Source: Flavobacteriales bacterium UBA6057 (GTDB taxonomy: Bacteria; Bacteroidota; Bacteroidia; Flavobacteriales_G; Salibacteraceae). From it: DNA of 64,000 nucleotides. The notes below the pieces were generated by a model that saw only the letters and a list, made by a program, of their open reading frames with translations, made no database searches and was not told the DNA's origin. Location: NCBI GenBank assembly GCA_002428995.1, contig DIYJ01000006.1, positions 278,151 through 342,150 on the forward strand, in the 5' to 3' direction. This document shows, in pieces, positions 16,947 through 26,144 of this stretch; position 1 is the first letter of the stretch; every line of letters begins with the position of its first letter. The translations under genes were made by a program, and so were the position numbers.

Positions 16947-17642
16947 TCAACCTCCTTTGCCGCTCGTGATCTTGTCAATGGTCTTGATGAGGTCATCGGC
17001 CTCGCGGTAACCATTGGCAATGAGGAAGAACTGATCTCCATGCTTCACCACCACGGAAGGAAAGCCGCGGATGCCCATCTCAGCAGAGAGTTGAAAATCA
17101 GCCCGGGTGTTGTAGCGACATTCTTCAGATTCAAACACCTGAAGGAATTCCGCACGATCAAAGCCCATTTCCTCGGCTACATCGCCAAAGGTTTCGGAAG
17201 CGCGCATGTCCTTGTTATCCACAAAAAAGGCTTTTTGAACTGCCTTGAAGAAGTCCATTTCGATTCCCGCTTTCATGCTGCGTGCCGCCACTACCGCTCT
17301 GCAACCCGGCTCCGTGTCCAGAATAAAGGTTTCATCACCGATGATGCCGTAATTGAACGGTTGCCCGGAGCGCTCGTGCACCTCTGCCCAGTGGTGTTCC
17401 AAAAAGTCTCCAAGGTCCTTCATCGTTTCGGTTCCATTGGGCCTCAAACCTCCAAGGACCACTTCAAAATTGAGGTTGGGATAGTGCTCCTTCACCTCTG
17501 AGATTTCAGGAGCAAAACCATAGCACCAACTGCACATCGGGTCTCCAATGTAAACGATGGTGGTTTCCTGTGCATTTATCCAGGTATGCGTCATAAAAAG
17601 AAAGAAAAGTGGAATCAGTGTTTTCGAAAGACCAGCTAACAT
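16947..17642 (-). CDS. DsbA-family thioredoxin-fold protein, exported
   Basis: 231 residues. Signal peptide 1-25 ends WINAQ. The thioredoxin-like active site is C37-S-W-C40 in DPMCSWCYGFAPE, followed by a helical insertion (about 70-175) and the cis-Pro loop GIRGFPSVVV. CSWC with the following YGF is typical of the FrnE/2-hydroxychromene-isomerase-like branch of DsbA proteins. Probably a periplasmic thiol oxidoreductase; partners are unknown. It ends exactly next to the opposing membrane protein gene. Confidence 0.88.
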   Translation of the reverse strand: MLAGLSKTLIPLFFLFMTHTWINAQETTIVYIGDPMCSWCYGFAPEISEVKEHYPNLNFEVVLGGLRPNGTETMKDLGDFLEHHWAEVHERSGQPFNYGIIGDETFILDTEPGCRAVVAARSMKAGIEMDFFKAVQKAFFVDNKDMRASETFGDVAEEMGFDRAEFLQVFESEECRYNTRADFQLSAEMGIRGFPSVVVKHGDQFFLIANGYREADDLIKTIDKITSGKGG

Positions 17643-17680
17643 GATTCAAAGCTACTCAGGAATGCAAATCACGATGGTCA

Positions 17681-18310
17681 TTATCCCTCCAACTCTGAGA
17701 AAGCCAGCAGCAGCGCCAGTGAAATCAAAACCACCACTTTCACCCATTTGGTAACCTTCCAAAACACATCACTCTTCACCAGACTTGCCAGGCTCCCTGC
17801 CACTAAGGCGATGGAGGAGAAAATGAGAAAGGACTCGAACATGAAGATCAATCCCATCACTGACATCTGAAGCATGGGACTCCAGCCATTGCTGCTTACA
17901 AACTGCGGCAGGAAGGCAATGAAGAAGATCGAAACTTTGGGATTAAGCAGGTTCATGATCACACCGCGCTGGTAAAGTTTCCAAAACGGTTCGCCTTCGC
18001 CTTTTTCTGACCATTCAATTTGCATCGGTTGCTCCCAGGTAGCTCCATAGGCGATGTAGAGCAGGTATGCAGCACCTGCATACTTTACAATGTCATACGC
18101 CAACTCACTCTTAAAAACCAAGAGGGAAAGTCCGGTGGCTACCAGCAGCGTATGAACCACCACACCGCTCACCAAACCAGCCGTGATGCTGATGCCTTGG
18201 CGCGCTCCTTTGGAAATGCTCTCCGAGAGCACATAAATATTGTCTGGCCCGGGCATGAATGCCAATACCGCTGTAGCACCTAAAAAGCCGAGTAGAAGGC
18301 TTAGTTCCAT
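17681..18310 (-). CDS. LysE/RhtB-family amino acid exporter
   Basis: From the ATG at 18310 the protein has 209 residues, the normal LysE-family length; an upstream ATG at 18358 would add an uncharacteristic basic leader. Six helices are visible. The family signature is at the N-terminus, GATAVLAFMPGPDNIYVLSES, with GARQGISITAGL after it. NLLNPKVSIFFIAFLPQF (about 125-142) is also typical. It exports amino acids or derivatives. It lies 38 nt upstream of the DsbA-like gene on the same strand, so both may share a transcript. Confidence 0.9.
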   Translation of the reverse strand: MELSLLLGFLGATAVLAFMPGPDNIYVLSESISKGARQGISITAGLVSGVVVHTLLVATGLSLLVFKSELAYDIVKYAGAAYLLYIAYGATWEQPMQIEWSEKGEGEPFWKLYQRGVIMNLLNPKVSIFFIAFLPQFVSSNGWSPMLQMSVMGLIFMFESFLIFSSIALVAGSLASLVKSDVFWKVTKWVKVVVLISLALLLAFSELEG

Positions 18311-18342
18311 GCTGCGAAGTAAGGGGAAAGAGGGTAGTCGGA

Positions 18343-18638
18343 GAAACCTCAACTTCAATTACAACTACAATTTCAAGCAAAGCCCTTGCTGATTAATTCA
18401 AGTGCAAACTCAAGCGCAAGTGCAATGGAGCCCCGTAAATACTTGATTCGCCTATGACCTATGAAACCTCAACTTCAATAACAACTACAATTTCAAGCAA
18501 AGCCTTTGCTGATAAGTTCAAGTGCAAATTCAAGCGCAAGTGCAATGGAGCCCCGTAAATGCTTGATTCGCCTATAACCTAGAAACCTCAACTTCAATAA
18601 CAACGGCAACTACAAGCAAAGACTTCGCTGATAGGTTC
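18343..18638. repeat. 120-bp tandem repeat, about 2.5 units
   Basis: Unit 1 begins at 18343 and unit 2 at 18463 (period 120), both running GAAACCTCAACTTCAAT ... TGATTCGCCTAT; a partial third unit begins at 18582 (period 119) and fades at about 18638. Units 1 and 2 are near identical. The unit head is related to the spacer repeats at 11708 and 14423. It fills most of the 415-nt gap between the LysE and substrate-binding-like genes; no ORF is supported. Confidence 0.85.
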
Positions 18639-18725
18639 CTTCGCTTAAGCTTCTGCACCAAAGTGCTAATAGCAAATAAACACGGCTCACACCTTCAGTC
18701 AACGCTTGCCTGAACTGGCATTCCT

Positions 18726-19568
18726 TTAGACAAATACCCCAGAAGGCTCAATGATCTGCAAATCAATCAACGTTTGCTCCACCTTTTCCAATGCAGTAAA
18801 GCCGTGAATGGGCGCTACATCCCATTGCAATGCTTGGAACCATTGCGCCACATCATCAGGCTTTTGGCCAAAACGCTCTGCGATGGTTTCGATGGTCGAG
18901 TCATGTTGATGCGTTAGAAGCGCTGTTCTCTTTTGCAGCCAGGCTATGAGCAAGGCAAGCTCCATACGTTTTTCTTCCACCACCTCTTTGCGGGCCACTA
19001 TCATGAAAGGTGCCCAGGGCGTTGGAATAGCGTCCACACGTTGAAACACGCCCTGATCTACCATTGGCTTGGTGGTAAACTTCTCCCAGAGAAAGAGGTC
19101 TGCCTCACCCTGAGACATAGCCTCAGCAGCGCCCGGCATGTTGTTGACTATCACAAATTGTCCATCGCTCAGAGACACCCCAAAACGCTGGGCATACAAG
19201 TAAGCCATGAGGTGCGAACCTGACTTCTTTCTGCTGATGGCAAAGCGCGTTTCTGGTGTCACGCCTTTAGAGATATCCCACGCATGATTCACATGTGTAT
19301 GCACACCCCAGACAAGGGGAGAGGCCACATACTGCGCTACGATCTGCGCGGTGTTTCCCGCGTGCTGATCGGTTACAATGCCCTCGGTCAGAAGGATGGC
19401 AATGTCCAGCTTACCACTGCGCAAATCCTTGAGCATGGCACCTGTGCCTGTGGAATAGGTTGACCAATGAACTTCAAGTCCAGAGGTTTTTAGGGGTTGC
19501 TCTTCGTGGAGCAAATAGAAGGGGAGGTTGTAATGTTCGGGAACCCCGCCAATGTTGAATCTAGTCAT
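18726..19568 (-). CDS. Periplasmic-binding-fold protein (NMT1/THI5-like), no signal peptide
   Basis: The start is taken at 19568 (MTRFNIGGVPEHYNLPFYL), because the type II binding-protein fold begins there; the frame is open to 19844 but the extra 92 residues look random. The 280-residue product has GGVPEHYNLPFYL, TGTGAMLKDLRSGKLDIAILLTEG (about 41-64) and WEKFTTKPMVDQGVF, as in SBP-like proteins near thiamine-precursor, taurine or nitrate binding families. With no signal peptide or ABC genes nearby it may be a cytoplasmic enzyme or sensor. The ligand is unknown. Confidence 0.78.
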   Translation of the reverse strand: MTRFNIGGVPEHYNLPFYLLHEEQPLKTSGLEVHWSTYSTGTGAMLKDLRSGKLDIAILLTEGIVTDQHAGNTAQIVAQYVASPLVWGVHTHVNHAWDISKGVTPETRFAISRKKSGSHLMAYLYAQRFGVSLSDGQFVIVNNMPGAAEAMSQGEADLFLWEKFTTKPMVDQGVFQRVDAIPTPWAPFMIVARKEVVEEKRMELALLIAWLQKRTALLTHQHDSTIETIAERFGQKPDDVAQWFQALQWDVAPIHGFTALEKVEQTLIDLQIIEPSGVFV

Positions 19569-19854
19569 CGCTTTCGCAATCGAATTTGAAGACGTTTTGA
19601 TTCCAGCCAACCGCGGGACGAAACGGCTCGTAACAATAAAGCAACGAAGGTAGCGGCCCGGAGCTTCGACCGGCTGTGAAAGAATCGTTTTTGTACGAAC
19701 CTCACATTCCAGTCGATCAACGGGCTCAAAACCAAATCGAGCACCTATTAATTCTAGATTAAACCCTGACTTTACTAATTGATAAAGAGATAACTCTTTT
19801 AGATCAGCAACTTCAAGTAGCTTTGAGTCTGAGCCCACAAACACCCCCTAACAC

Positions 19855-22542
19855 ATGCACTCCAAACTCTCTTTGATTCTTGGTGTACTGCTCTACACCA
19901 CTGTCTTTCATGGTCAATCCGTTGACTGGGCACTTCGCCTGGCTAACGATTCCAGCGCTCAGTCATTTCTCTCCTACGCAGGCGTACAAGACAACACAGC
20001 AAGTCCAGATGGAGGAGTGTTGATTGGAGGTATTTTAGAGGATACTGTCAATATGAACCCGCTCTCAGGCAACGGCACCTATTATTATGCATCAGAGCAC
20101 ATCGGGATGCTTGCAAAGTACTCTCCAGCCGGATACCTGCAGTGGTTGATTCCATTTGCTGAACGTAACTCTAATCCAGCAGGGATTGTCGTCAATGAAG
20201 TGGCATACGATCATCAAGGAGGGATTTATGTCGTTGGATACTTTAGTGGAACCTATGACTTCGACCCTGTTGGCACGAACAACATCACGTCCCAGGGCAC
20301 CGATGGCTACGTTGCCAAATACAATGCTCAAACGCAGCAGTTGGAGTGGGTTTCCACATTTGGGTGTACCGGAGGGATGATGGCCGTCTCTGACATTGAG
20401 ATTCACAATGGCACGCTCATTATATCTGGTGGCTATGATGCATGCGGAACCATGGATGCAGTGGATTTTGACCCTGGAGCAGGAACAACCCCGGCAACCG
20501 CAGGCGTTGACAATAACATCTTCTTTGCGAAATACGATCTGAACGGCAACTACATCTATCATCGTAAGCTTCCACAGGTTGGTGCTACCATCAATGTTCT
20601 TCCGATACACGCGCAGTATAAAAACTGTTCCATGAAAGTCCTTAACTCAGGATCTATCGTGCTCAGAGCTGCGCAAAACCAGGTACATGACCTAGATCCC
20701 AGTGTAGCCGTTTCGCTAACGGAGCATACGGAAGGTGTTCTGATGGCTATGTATCAAGCAAATGGTGACTTTGCCTGGGGTGGAAGCATAGCTACAAACC
20801 TCATGGATCTTGTTCAGGCTCCTAGCGCACACCTACTCGAAGTAGACGATGCTGACGGTGTTTACATCGCGGGTGCATTCAATCAGTCAACGGACTTCGA
20901 CATTGGAATGGGTGCCCAACTAGGCCAGACTGCTGCTAATTTTGGGTCTTATCTATGCAAGTATGATACAAGTGGTGCACTTCAATGGTTGGATGTCATT
21001 GGCACTGACACGAATACTTCCACATGGATCACGGAGTTCGTAAGACAACAAGACTCTATCGTAGTCATAGGTGTGTTTAACAATAGCCTTGATCTGGATC
21101 CAACACCTTCTTCCTTTATTCTTCAACCAGATGGATTCGTGCCATACTTCTTTGCCAAATACGCTTTGTCAACGGGAGATATTCTGAATGGACAACAGAT
21201 TAACCGAGGTTTCCTCGTCAATGAAGCCCTGTCTGTAAATGCTAACAACGACATTTATTTGACAGCGACTTACGACACGTTGAACTTCACTATTTATGGT
21301 GACACACTAGAGAACTATAATCACCTTCTTATTTCCGGGGGAGCTTTGGTTTTGAAGATTGCGAGCGGAAGTTGTGGCGCGGTAGCGCTGGACAGCATCA
21401 GCCCGGATGCAACGCTTTGTCTGGGAGATTCTACTCAACTCTTCGCTCAAGCCAACGGTTCAGTCAACTGGTTGGACAGCGTCAGCAATGGCGAGTTTGT
21501 AGCGCCTGAAAGCTCGACTTCCTATTTTGTGGAGATCAACGATACGAATGGATGTTATCGCATTGACACGGTGCAGGTGAACGTTGAAACAAGCGTTGAC
21601 GCGACCTTCATCAAAGATGATGTCCTTTGTAATGGAGCACCAACCGGAGCTATTGCGGTACTGGTGAGCAGCGGAGGCTCTTACGAATACGATTGGAGCA
21701 ACGGAGAGACGGATCCCATCATCGGCAATCTGTTTGCGGGCACTTATACAGTCACTGTAACAGGTGCTTCCGGTGGTTGCGACACGGTCATTTCCATAGA
21801 CATTCTCCAAAACGAAGCGTTGCAGGTAGACTTCACCACCACACCGATTCTTTGCTTCGGTGATAACAATGGCGGTGTTTCTGCCAGTGTAAGTGGTGGT
21901 ACATCGCCCTATGCCTACCAATGGAACAATGGAGCGCAACAGTCCGCTAACAGCCCGCTGAACGCTGGCACTTACACGATTACGGTAACGGACATCAACA
22001 ACTGTGGCTTTATTGGATCCGTGGAGCTGACGCAGCCTGATCTGCTCGTTGCGAGCATCGATTCCGTGAGCCAGCCAACAACGCTTTCACCACCGAATGG
22101 CTATGCTTCGGCCTCTGCCACTGGTGGAACCATGGCTTATGCGTTTGAATGGAGTAATGGGACTATTGACAACGTACTCTCCAACGGAGCCAGTCAGTCT
22201 TACTCCGTAGAAGTTACGGATGCCAACGGTTGTGTTGCAACGGATACGGTGACGTTCTTGCCCGTAGGCATTGGCGAGCGCGAAGGTTTCGATGTTAAGG
22301 TCTATCCGAACCCGGCCACGGATCTTTTGACCATCGAAACAAAATCATCTCAACCGCTCACGGGCCTTACGCTCATCAATGCCTTGGGCGCGAATATCGA
22401 TTTAGAGTTCTCTGCTTTGGGCACTGGTCGCTATGAGGCTTCAGTAGCAGAGCTGCCTTCGGGTTTCTACGTTCTGTTACCTTCGATCGAGGGATGGCAA
22501 AGCGAACAGAGAACAATTCAGATCATCAGAGACAATCGCTGA
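19855..22542 (+). CDS. Large secreted protein with SprB-type repeats and T9SS sorting domain
   Basis: 895 residues. Signal peptide 1-20 ends FHGQS. Residues 25-500 are SBBP/propeller-like, with the recurring phrases FDPVGTNN, DFDPGAG and DLDPT and the word AKYD, as in proteins with repeated FAKYD motifs. Residues 590-790 hold three SprB-like repeats, e.g. GAIAVLVSSGGSYEYDWSNG, then LFAGTYTVTVT and TSPYAYQWNNGAQ with AGTYTITVTD. The last 80 residues from VYPNPATDLL are a T9SS type A domain. It is probably a surface adhesin related to the gliding-associated SprB group, but far shorter than SprB itself. The 3' end overlaps the transporter gene. Confidence 0.88.
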   Translation: MHSKLSLILGVLLYTTVFHGQSVDWALRLANDSSAQSFLSYAGVQDNTASPDGGVLIGGILEDTVNMNPLSGNGTYYYASEHIGMLAKYSPAGYLQWLIPFAERNSNPAGIVVNEVAYDHQGGIYVVGYFSGTYDFDPVGTNNITSQGTDGYVAKYNAQTQQLEWVSTFGCTGGMMAVSDIEIHNGTLIISGGYDACGTMDAVDFDPGAGTTPATAGVDNNIFFAKYDLNGNYIYHRKLPQVGATINVLPIHAQYKNCSMKVLNSGSIVLRAAQNQVHDLDPSVAVSLTEHTEGVLMAMYQANGDFAWGGSIATNLMDLVQAPSAHLLEVDDADGVYIAGAFNQSTDFDIGMGAQLGQTAANFGSYLCKYDTSGALQWLDVIGTDTNTSTWITEFVRQQDSIVVIGVFNNSLDLDPTPSSFILQPDGFVPYFFAKYALSTGDILNGQQINRGFLVNEALSVNANNDIYLTATYDTLNFTIYGDTLENYNHLLISGGALVLKIASGSCGAVALDSISPDATLCLGDSTQLFAQANGSVNWLDSVSNGEFVAPESSTSYFVEINDTNGCYRIDTVQVNVETSVDATFIKDDVLCNGAPTGAIAVLVSSGGSYEYDWSNGETDPIIGNLFAGTYTVTVTGASGGCDTVISIDILQNEALQVDFTTTPILCFGDNNGGVSASVSGGTSPYAYQWNNGAQQSANSPLNAGTYTITVTDINNCGFIGSVELTQPDLLVASIDSVSQPTTLSPPNGYASASATGGTMAYAFEWSNGTIDNVLSNGASQSYSVEVTDANGCVATDTVTFLPVGIGEREGFDVKVYPNPATDLLTIETKSSQPLTGLTLINALGANIDLEFSALGTGRYEASVAELPSGFYVLLPSIEGWQSEQRTIQIIRDNR

Positions 22543-24065
22543 AGATAGGCCCGGGCCTACGGGCGCTGAGGCAACGGCTCAACCATCGGGTTTTCTGGCC
22601 TCCGTTTCTATTATTGATTGCGGCTTCGGCTTCGAGTCTGCTGTTTCCCGATAAGTTTCATGAGCGTGTAAGCCTCGTCAATGACTGGATTCTCGATCGC
22701 TTTGATTGGCTGTTTAGCTACACCAGTTTCTTCATGGTCATCTTGTGCATCGCCATTCTGTTTTCGCCCATTGGCAAAATGCGAATAGGAGGGAAGGAGG
22801 CCAAACCCTTGCTGAATCGCTGGCGCTGGTTCTCCATCATTTTGTGCACCACGGTGGCAGTCGGAATCCTCTTCTGGGGAACGGCTGAACCGATGTTTCA
22901 CCTCAGCTCACCACCAAGTGATAGTGGTGTAGACCCCATGAGCCAATCAGCCGCTCGGTTTTCTATGGGAACCCTGTTTCTTCATTGGAGCTTCACACCC
23001 TACGCAATCTACGCGATTCCGGCTCTGCTCTTTGCTATTGCTTATTACAACCGCGGCCATGCATTTTCGTTGGGTTCCATGCTATTCCCCATTCTCAAGC
23101 ACACCAATCACCGCTGGCTGAACGATACCATCAATGTGCTTTGCCTTTTTGCCCTCGTAGCCGGTATGGCAGCTTCGCTCGGTGCGGGGCTATTAAGCAT
23201 GAATGGTGGTGCTGCCAAAATCATAGAAATCGCCACTTCACCGCTATCACTCGGAGTTATTGCACTGGTCATTGTCATTACGTTTACCGCTTCATCAGCG
23301 AGTGGATTACTTCGAGGCATTCGCATGCTTTCCTCCATCAACATGGCCATTTTCATGCTATTGGTGGTCTTTGTATTTGCCTTCGGCCCAACGGCTTCCA
23401 TCATTCAGCAAGCTGGAAACGGGTTAGTAGAGTACAGTCAGAATTTCCTGGCGCAGAGCCTCATGCTGGAGCCGTTTAACAACAAAGCCTGGACACATTC
23501 CTGGACCACCTTCTACTGGGCCAATTGGATGGCCTGGGCTCCCGTTACGGCATTGTTCCTGGGACGAATCGCCTATGGGTATACGGTAAGGGAATTCATG
23601 CTCTTCAATTGGATCATTCCTGCGGTGTTCAGCATCATCTGGATGTCTGTGTTCAGCGGCACCGTCATGCATCAGCAACTGGAGCAAGGCATTCCTTTGG
23701 TGGAAGCACTGAATACATACGGACCTCAATCTGTAGTCTACGAGATGATCAGCGCATTTCCTCTTACCAATGTGGTGATCGTAGTGTTCCTGTTCACCAT
23801 GTTCATTTCCTACGTAACGGCCGCGGATTCCAATACCATGGCTATGTCAGGACTGAGTAGCACGGGAATCTCACCAGACGATCCTGAGCCCTCCGTTTAC
23901 ATCCAACTGATTTGGGGTGTACTCGTTGGACTGATTTCCTGGGTCATGGTCAGCTACTCGGGCGTAGATGGAATTAAAATCTTGAGCAATTTGGGTGGAT
24001 TGCCTGCGGTGATTCTGCTGGTGTTTTGCAGCGTAGCGATGGTGAAACTTTTGCTCGACCGATGA
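22494..24065 (+). CDS. BCCT-family betaine/choline/carnitine transporter
   Basis: 523 residues with about twelve membrane helices. GILFWGTAEPMFHL (TM3) and the signature WTTFYWANWMAWAPVTALFLGRI, positions about 344-366, carry the aromatic box of compatible-solute transporters. It imports betaine, choline, carnitine or ectoine-type solutes. The only in-frame ATG lies 49 nt inside the preceding gene; no GTG or TTG is found closer to TM1, so the overlap is accepted. Long overlaps are unusual and suggest tight packing. Confidence 0.9.
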   Translation: MAKRTENNSDHQRQSLKIGPGLRALRQRLNHRVFWPPFLLLIAASASSLLFPDKFHERVSLVNDWILDRFDWLFSYTSFFMVILCIAILFSPIGKMRIGGKEAKPLLNRWRWFSIILCTTVAVGILFWGTAEPMFHLSSPPSDSGVDPMSQSAARFSMGTLFLHWSFTPYAIYAIPALLFAIAYYNRGHAFSLGSMLFPILKHTNHRWLNDTINVLCLFALVAGMAASLGAGLLSMNGGAAKIIEIATSPLSLGVIALVIVITFTASSASGLLRGIRMLSSINMAIFMLLVVFVFAFGPTASIIQQAGNGLVEYSQNFLAQSLMLEPFNNKAWTHSWTTFYWANWMAWAPVTALFLGRIAYGYTVREFMLFNWIIPAVFSIIWMSVFSGTVMHQQLEQGIPLVEALNTYGPQSVVYEMISAFPLTNVVIVVFLFTMFISYVTAADSNTMAMSGLSSTGISPDDPEPSVYIQLIWGVLVGLISWVMVSYSGVDGIKILSNLGGLPAVILLVFCSVAMVKLLLDR

Positions 24066-24120
24066 AGAAGGCTGTCAGCTGCTGGCTACTGGCAGGAGAC
24101 AAAATGATTTGATAGTCTCT

Positions 24121-24130
24121 CCTGCGCAGG
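24121..24130. other. CCTGCGCAGG palindrome
   Basis: Perfect 10-bp palindrome within CTCCTGCGCAGGGAG, 56 nt after the BCCT stop. The same core forms the 16-bp palindrome at 13700-13715. Confidence 0.4.
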
Positions 24131-24144
24131 GAGCTTCAGGAAAA

Positions 24145-24179
24145 GATCAAGGATCAAGGATCAAGGATCAAGGATCAAA
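24145..24179 (+). repeat. GATCAAG heptamer tract (five units)
   Basis: GATCAAG four times in succession from 24145, then GATCAAA at 24173-24179. It lies 80 nt after the BCCT stop and 28 nt before the 3' end of the POT gene. It is the longest such tract in the window. Confidence 0.8.
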
Positions 24180-24206
24180 GTACAGCAAGCTGACAGCTGA
24201 TGGCTG

Positions 24207-25532
24207 TTAAGCGGTAACCTCTTCCGCGCCATGGGCCAGGGCCTTCAAGCGCTTCACAAAGACGAGCAGCAACAACCCGAATAGTAGGCAGAATACGGTC
24301 ACACCAGTAAACACTTCCAGTGCACCTGCATTCTCGGCCGCTTCACCAATCAAACCTGCAACCTTGTTTCCTAGTCCGGTCACTGCAAAGTAGGCGCCCA
24401 TCATGAAGCTGGCATATTTAGCCGGAGCCAGTTTTGTGATGAACGACAATGCTACCGGAGAACTACTCAACTCTCCAACCACGTGCAGGAAGTAGGAAAT
24501 CAACAACCAATAGAGGCTCGCCTTCTCCAAAGCTGAAATGCTCACTTCATAAGCGGCTCCCATCAGCGCCATGAAGCCAAATCCCATGACAATGGTTCCG
24601 ATGGCCATTTTGAAGATCGCGGATGATTCACGGCCTTGCTTTCTCCACCACAGCCAGAAAGCTGCCATTGGAGCTCCGAGAATGATCACATAGAAGGCGT
24701 GCAACGACTGCAGGAAGCTAGCCGGAATCTCGTAACCAAATACCACGCGATCCACTGTTTGCTTGGCATAGAGGTTCATGAAACCACCAGCTTGCTCATA
24801 AGCCCCCCAGAACACAATCATGATGAGGAAAGACAGGAAAAGCACAATGGTTCTGTCCTTTTCGATCTTGGTTAATGGCTTTTTCATGAGTTCAGCACTC
24901 TCAGGTGTAGAGCTATGATGATCTCCAACCCCCAGAAGCGACTTCTGACCAAAGACGTAGACGATCTGACCGAGAATCATTCCAAAGCCAGCAAGGCTGA
25001 ATCCAAGTTGCCAGTCCACCATTTCTCCAAAGTAGCCTACCAGAAGAGGAGCGGCAAAGGCTCCGACATTGATACCAATGTAGAAGATGGTAAATCCTGC
25101 ATCACGTCTTGGGTCACCCGATTTATAAAGACCTCCAACCATGGTACTGATGTTCGGTTTTAAGGCTCCAACACCACAAATGACAAGGCCCAATCCTGCA
25201 TAAAAAGCTTCGATTGCCTCAATGGCGAGCACAAACTGCCCAAGTATGATCAGCACACCTCCAACAAGCACGGATTTCTTTTGCCCGAGCAACCTGTCAG
25301 CCAGCAGACCTCCAGGAATACTCATTACGTAGACCAACATTCCATACCATCCATACAGCTCCAGTGCAGAGGCATTTTTCCATCCCAATCCGGGATTATC
25401 ACCTGTTGTTTCTGCTGTGAGGTACAACACCAAAATGGCGCGCATGCCATAAAAACTAAAGCGTTCCCACAGCTCAGTGAAAAAGAGGATGAAGAGGCCT
25501 TTGGGATGCCCCAGGATGGTTTCTTGACTCAT
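24207..25532 (-). CDS. POT/PTR-family proton-dependent peptide transporter
   Basis: 441 residues from the ATG at 25532 (MSQETILGHPKG), where family homology begins; the frame is open 34 codons farther. The proton-coupling ExxERF motif (FTELWERFSFYGMRA, about residues 17-31) and GGLLADRLLGQKKSVL after TM2 are typical, as is INVGAFAAPLLVG. About twelve helices. It imports di- and tripeptides with protons. The start faces the GNAT gene with a 69-nt shared regulatory gap. Confidence 0.93.
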   Translation of the reverse strand: MSQETILGHPKGLFILFFTELWERFSFYGMRAILVLYLTAETTGDNPGLGWKNASALELYGWYGMLVYVMSIPGGLLADRLLGQKKSVLVGGVLIILGQFVLAIEAIEAFYAGLGLVICGVGALKPNISTMVGGLYKSGDPRRDAGFTIFYIGINVGAFAAPLLVGYFGEMVDWQLGFSLAGFGMILGQIVYVFGQKSLLGVGDHHSSTPESAELMKKPLTKIEKDRTIVLFLSFLIMIVFWGAYEQAGGFMNLYAKQTVDRVVFGYEIPASFLQSLHAFYVIILGAPMAAFWLWWRKQGRESSAIFKMAIGTIVMGFGFMALMGAAYEVSISALEKASLYWLLISYFLHVVGELSSSPVALSFITKLAPAKYASFMMGAYFAVTGLGNKVAGLIGEAAENAGALEVFTGVTVFCLLFGLLLLVFVKRLKALAHGAEEVTA

Positions 25533-25601
25533 AACTACTTGGTTAAGGAAGCGCTGAAAATACTCAGGTTCTTCAGACGACCAAATCGATACTTTGGTCG
25601 C

Positions 25602-26090
25602 ATGACTTTTGAAGCAGCCCTTGAAGCCGATCAAGAAGCGGTAGTCGAGATCATGAATCAGGCCATTGCAGAAGAGCGCAATGCTTTCCTGGAGCCATTA
25701 ACCGGGGAACTGGCCAGAGACTGGTATCAACGTCTGCAGCATTCGCGGTTACTGGTCGTTGCCAAAGAGAACGGGCGGATCGTAGCCTGGGGAACACTAA
25801 CTGATTACCGACAGGGCAGAGGGGCTCTTTCTACCACGGCCGAGATCACCTTTTACGTCCATCGCGATCACCGTGGCCAAGGCTTGGGACGCAAACTCAC
25901 TCAGTACCTGGAGCATCAGGCGCAGGCTTCTGGAGTAAAGCACCTGATCGCCATTTTGCTGGACGACAACGAGGCGAGCAAGGGATTACTGTCATCCCTC
26001 GGATATAGCCAATGGGCCAATTTTCGAGGCATTGCAGAATTTGGTGAAACAGTTCGTGGCCATCTCTACATGGGGCGTCACCTTTCGTGA
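25602..26090 (+). CDS. GNAT-family N-acetyltransferase (phosphinothricin/methionine-sulfone type)
   Basis: 162 residues from the ATG at 25602; the longer open frame upstream overlaps the divergent transporter and is not believed. Visible are the acetyl-CoA loop EITFYVHRDHRGQGLGRKL (about 85-103), with RGQGLG the V/I-x-x-x-R-G-x-G box, and the C-terminal YSQWANFRGIAEFG. The N-terminus AALEADQEAVVEIMNQAI resembles phosphinothricin acetyltransferase-like enzymes acting on amino-acid analogues. The exact substrate is unknown. Confidence 0.9.
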   Translation: MTFEAALEADQEAVVEIMNQAIAEERNAFLEPLTGELARDWYQRLQHSRLLVVAKENGRIVAWGTLTDYRQGRGALSTTAEITFYVHRDHRGQGLGRKLTQYLEHQAQASGVKHLIAILLDDNEASKGLLSSLGYSQWANFRGIAEFGETVRGHLYMGRHLS

Positions 26091-26144
26091 CGAATTCCTT
26101 TTATCATTGCGAAGCAATAGTATCGGGTCTAATCTGAGCAACTC

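Noticed and set aside
18343..18638. CRISPR-like array
   Set aside because: Units are 120 bp with no short repeat/unique spacer structure and no cas genes in the window.
18726..19844. Longer 372-aa form of the substrate-binding-like protein
   Set aside because: The first 92 codons show no fold or signal; the domain begins at the ATG at 19568.
24145..24179. CRISPR or origin iterons from the GATCAAG tract
   Set aside because: Head-to-tail heptamers without spacers; no replication gene or AT-rich unwinding region nearby.
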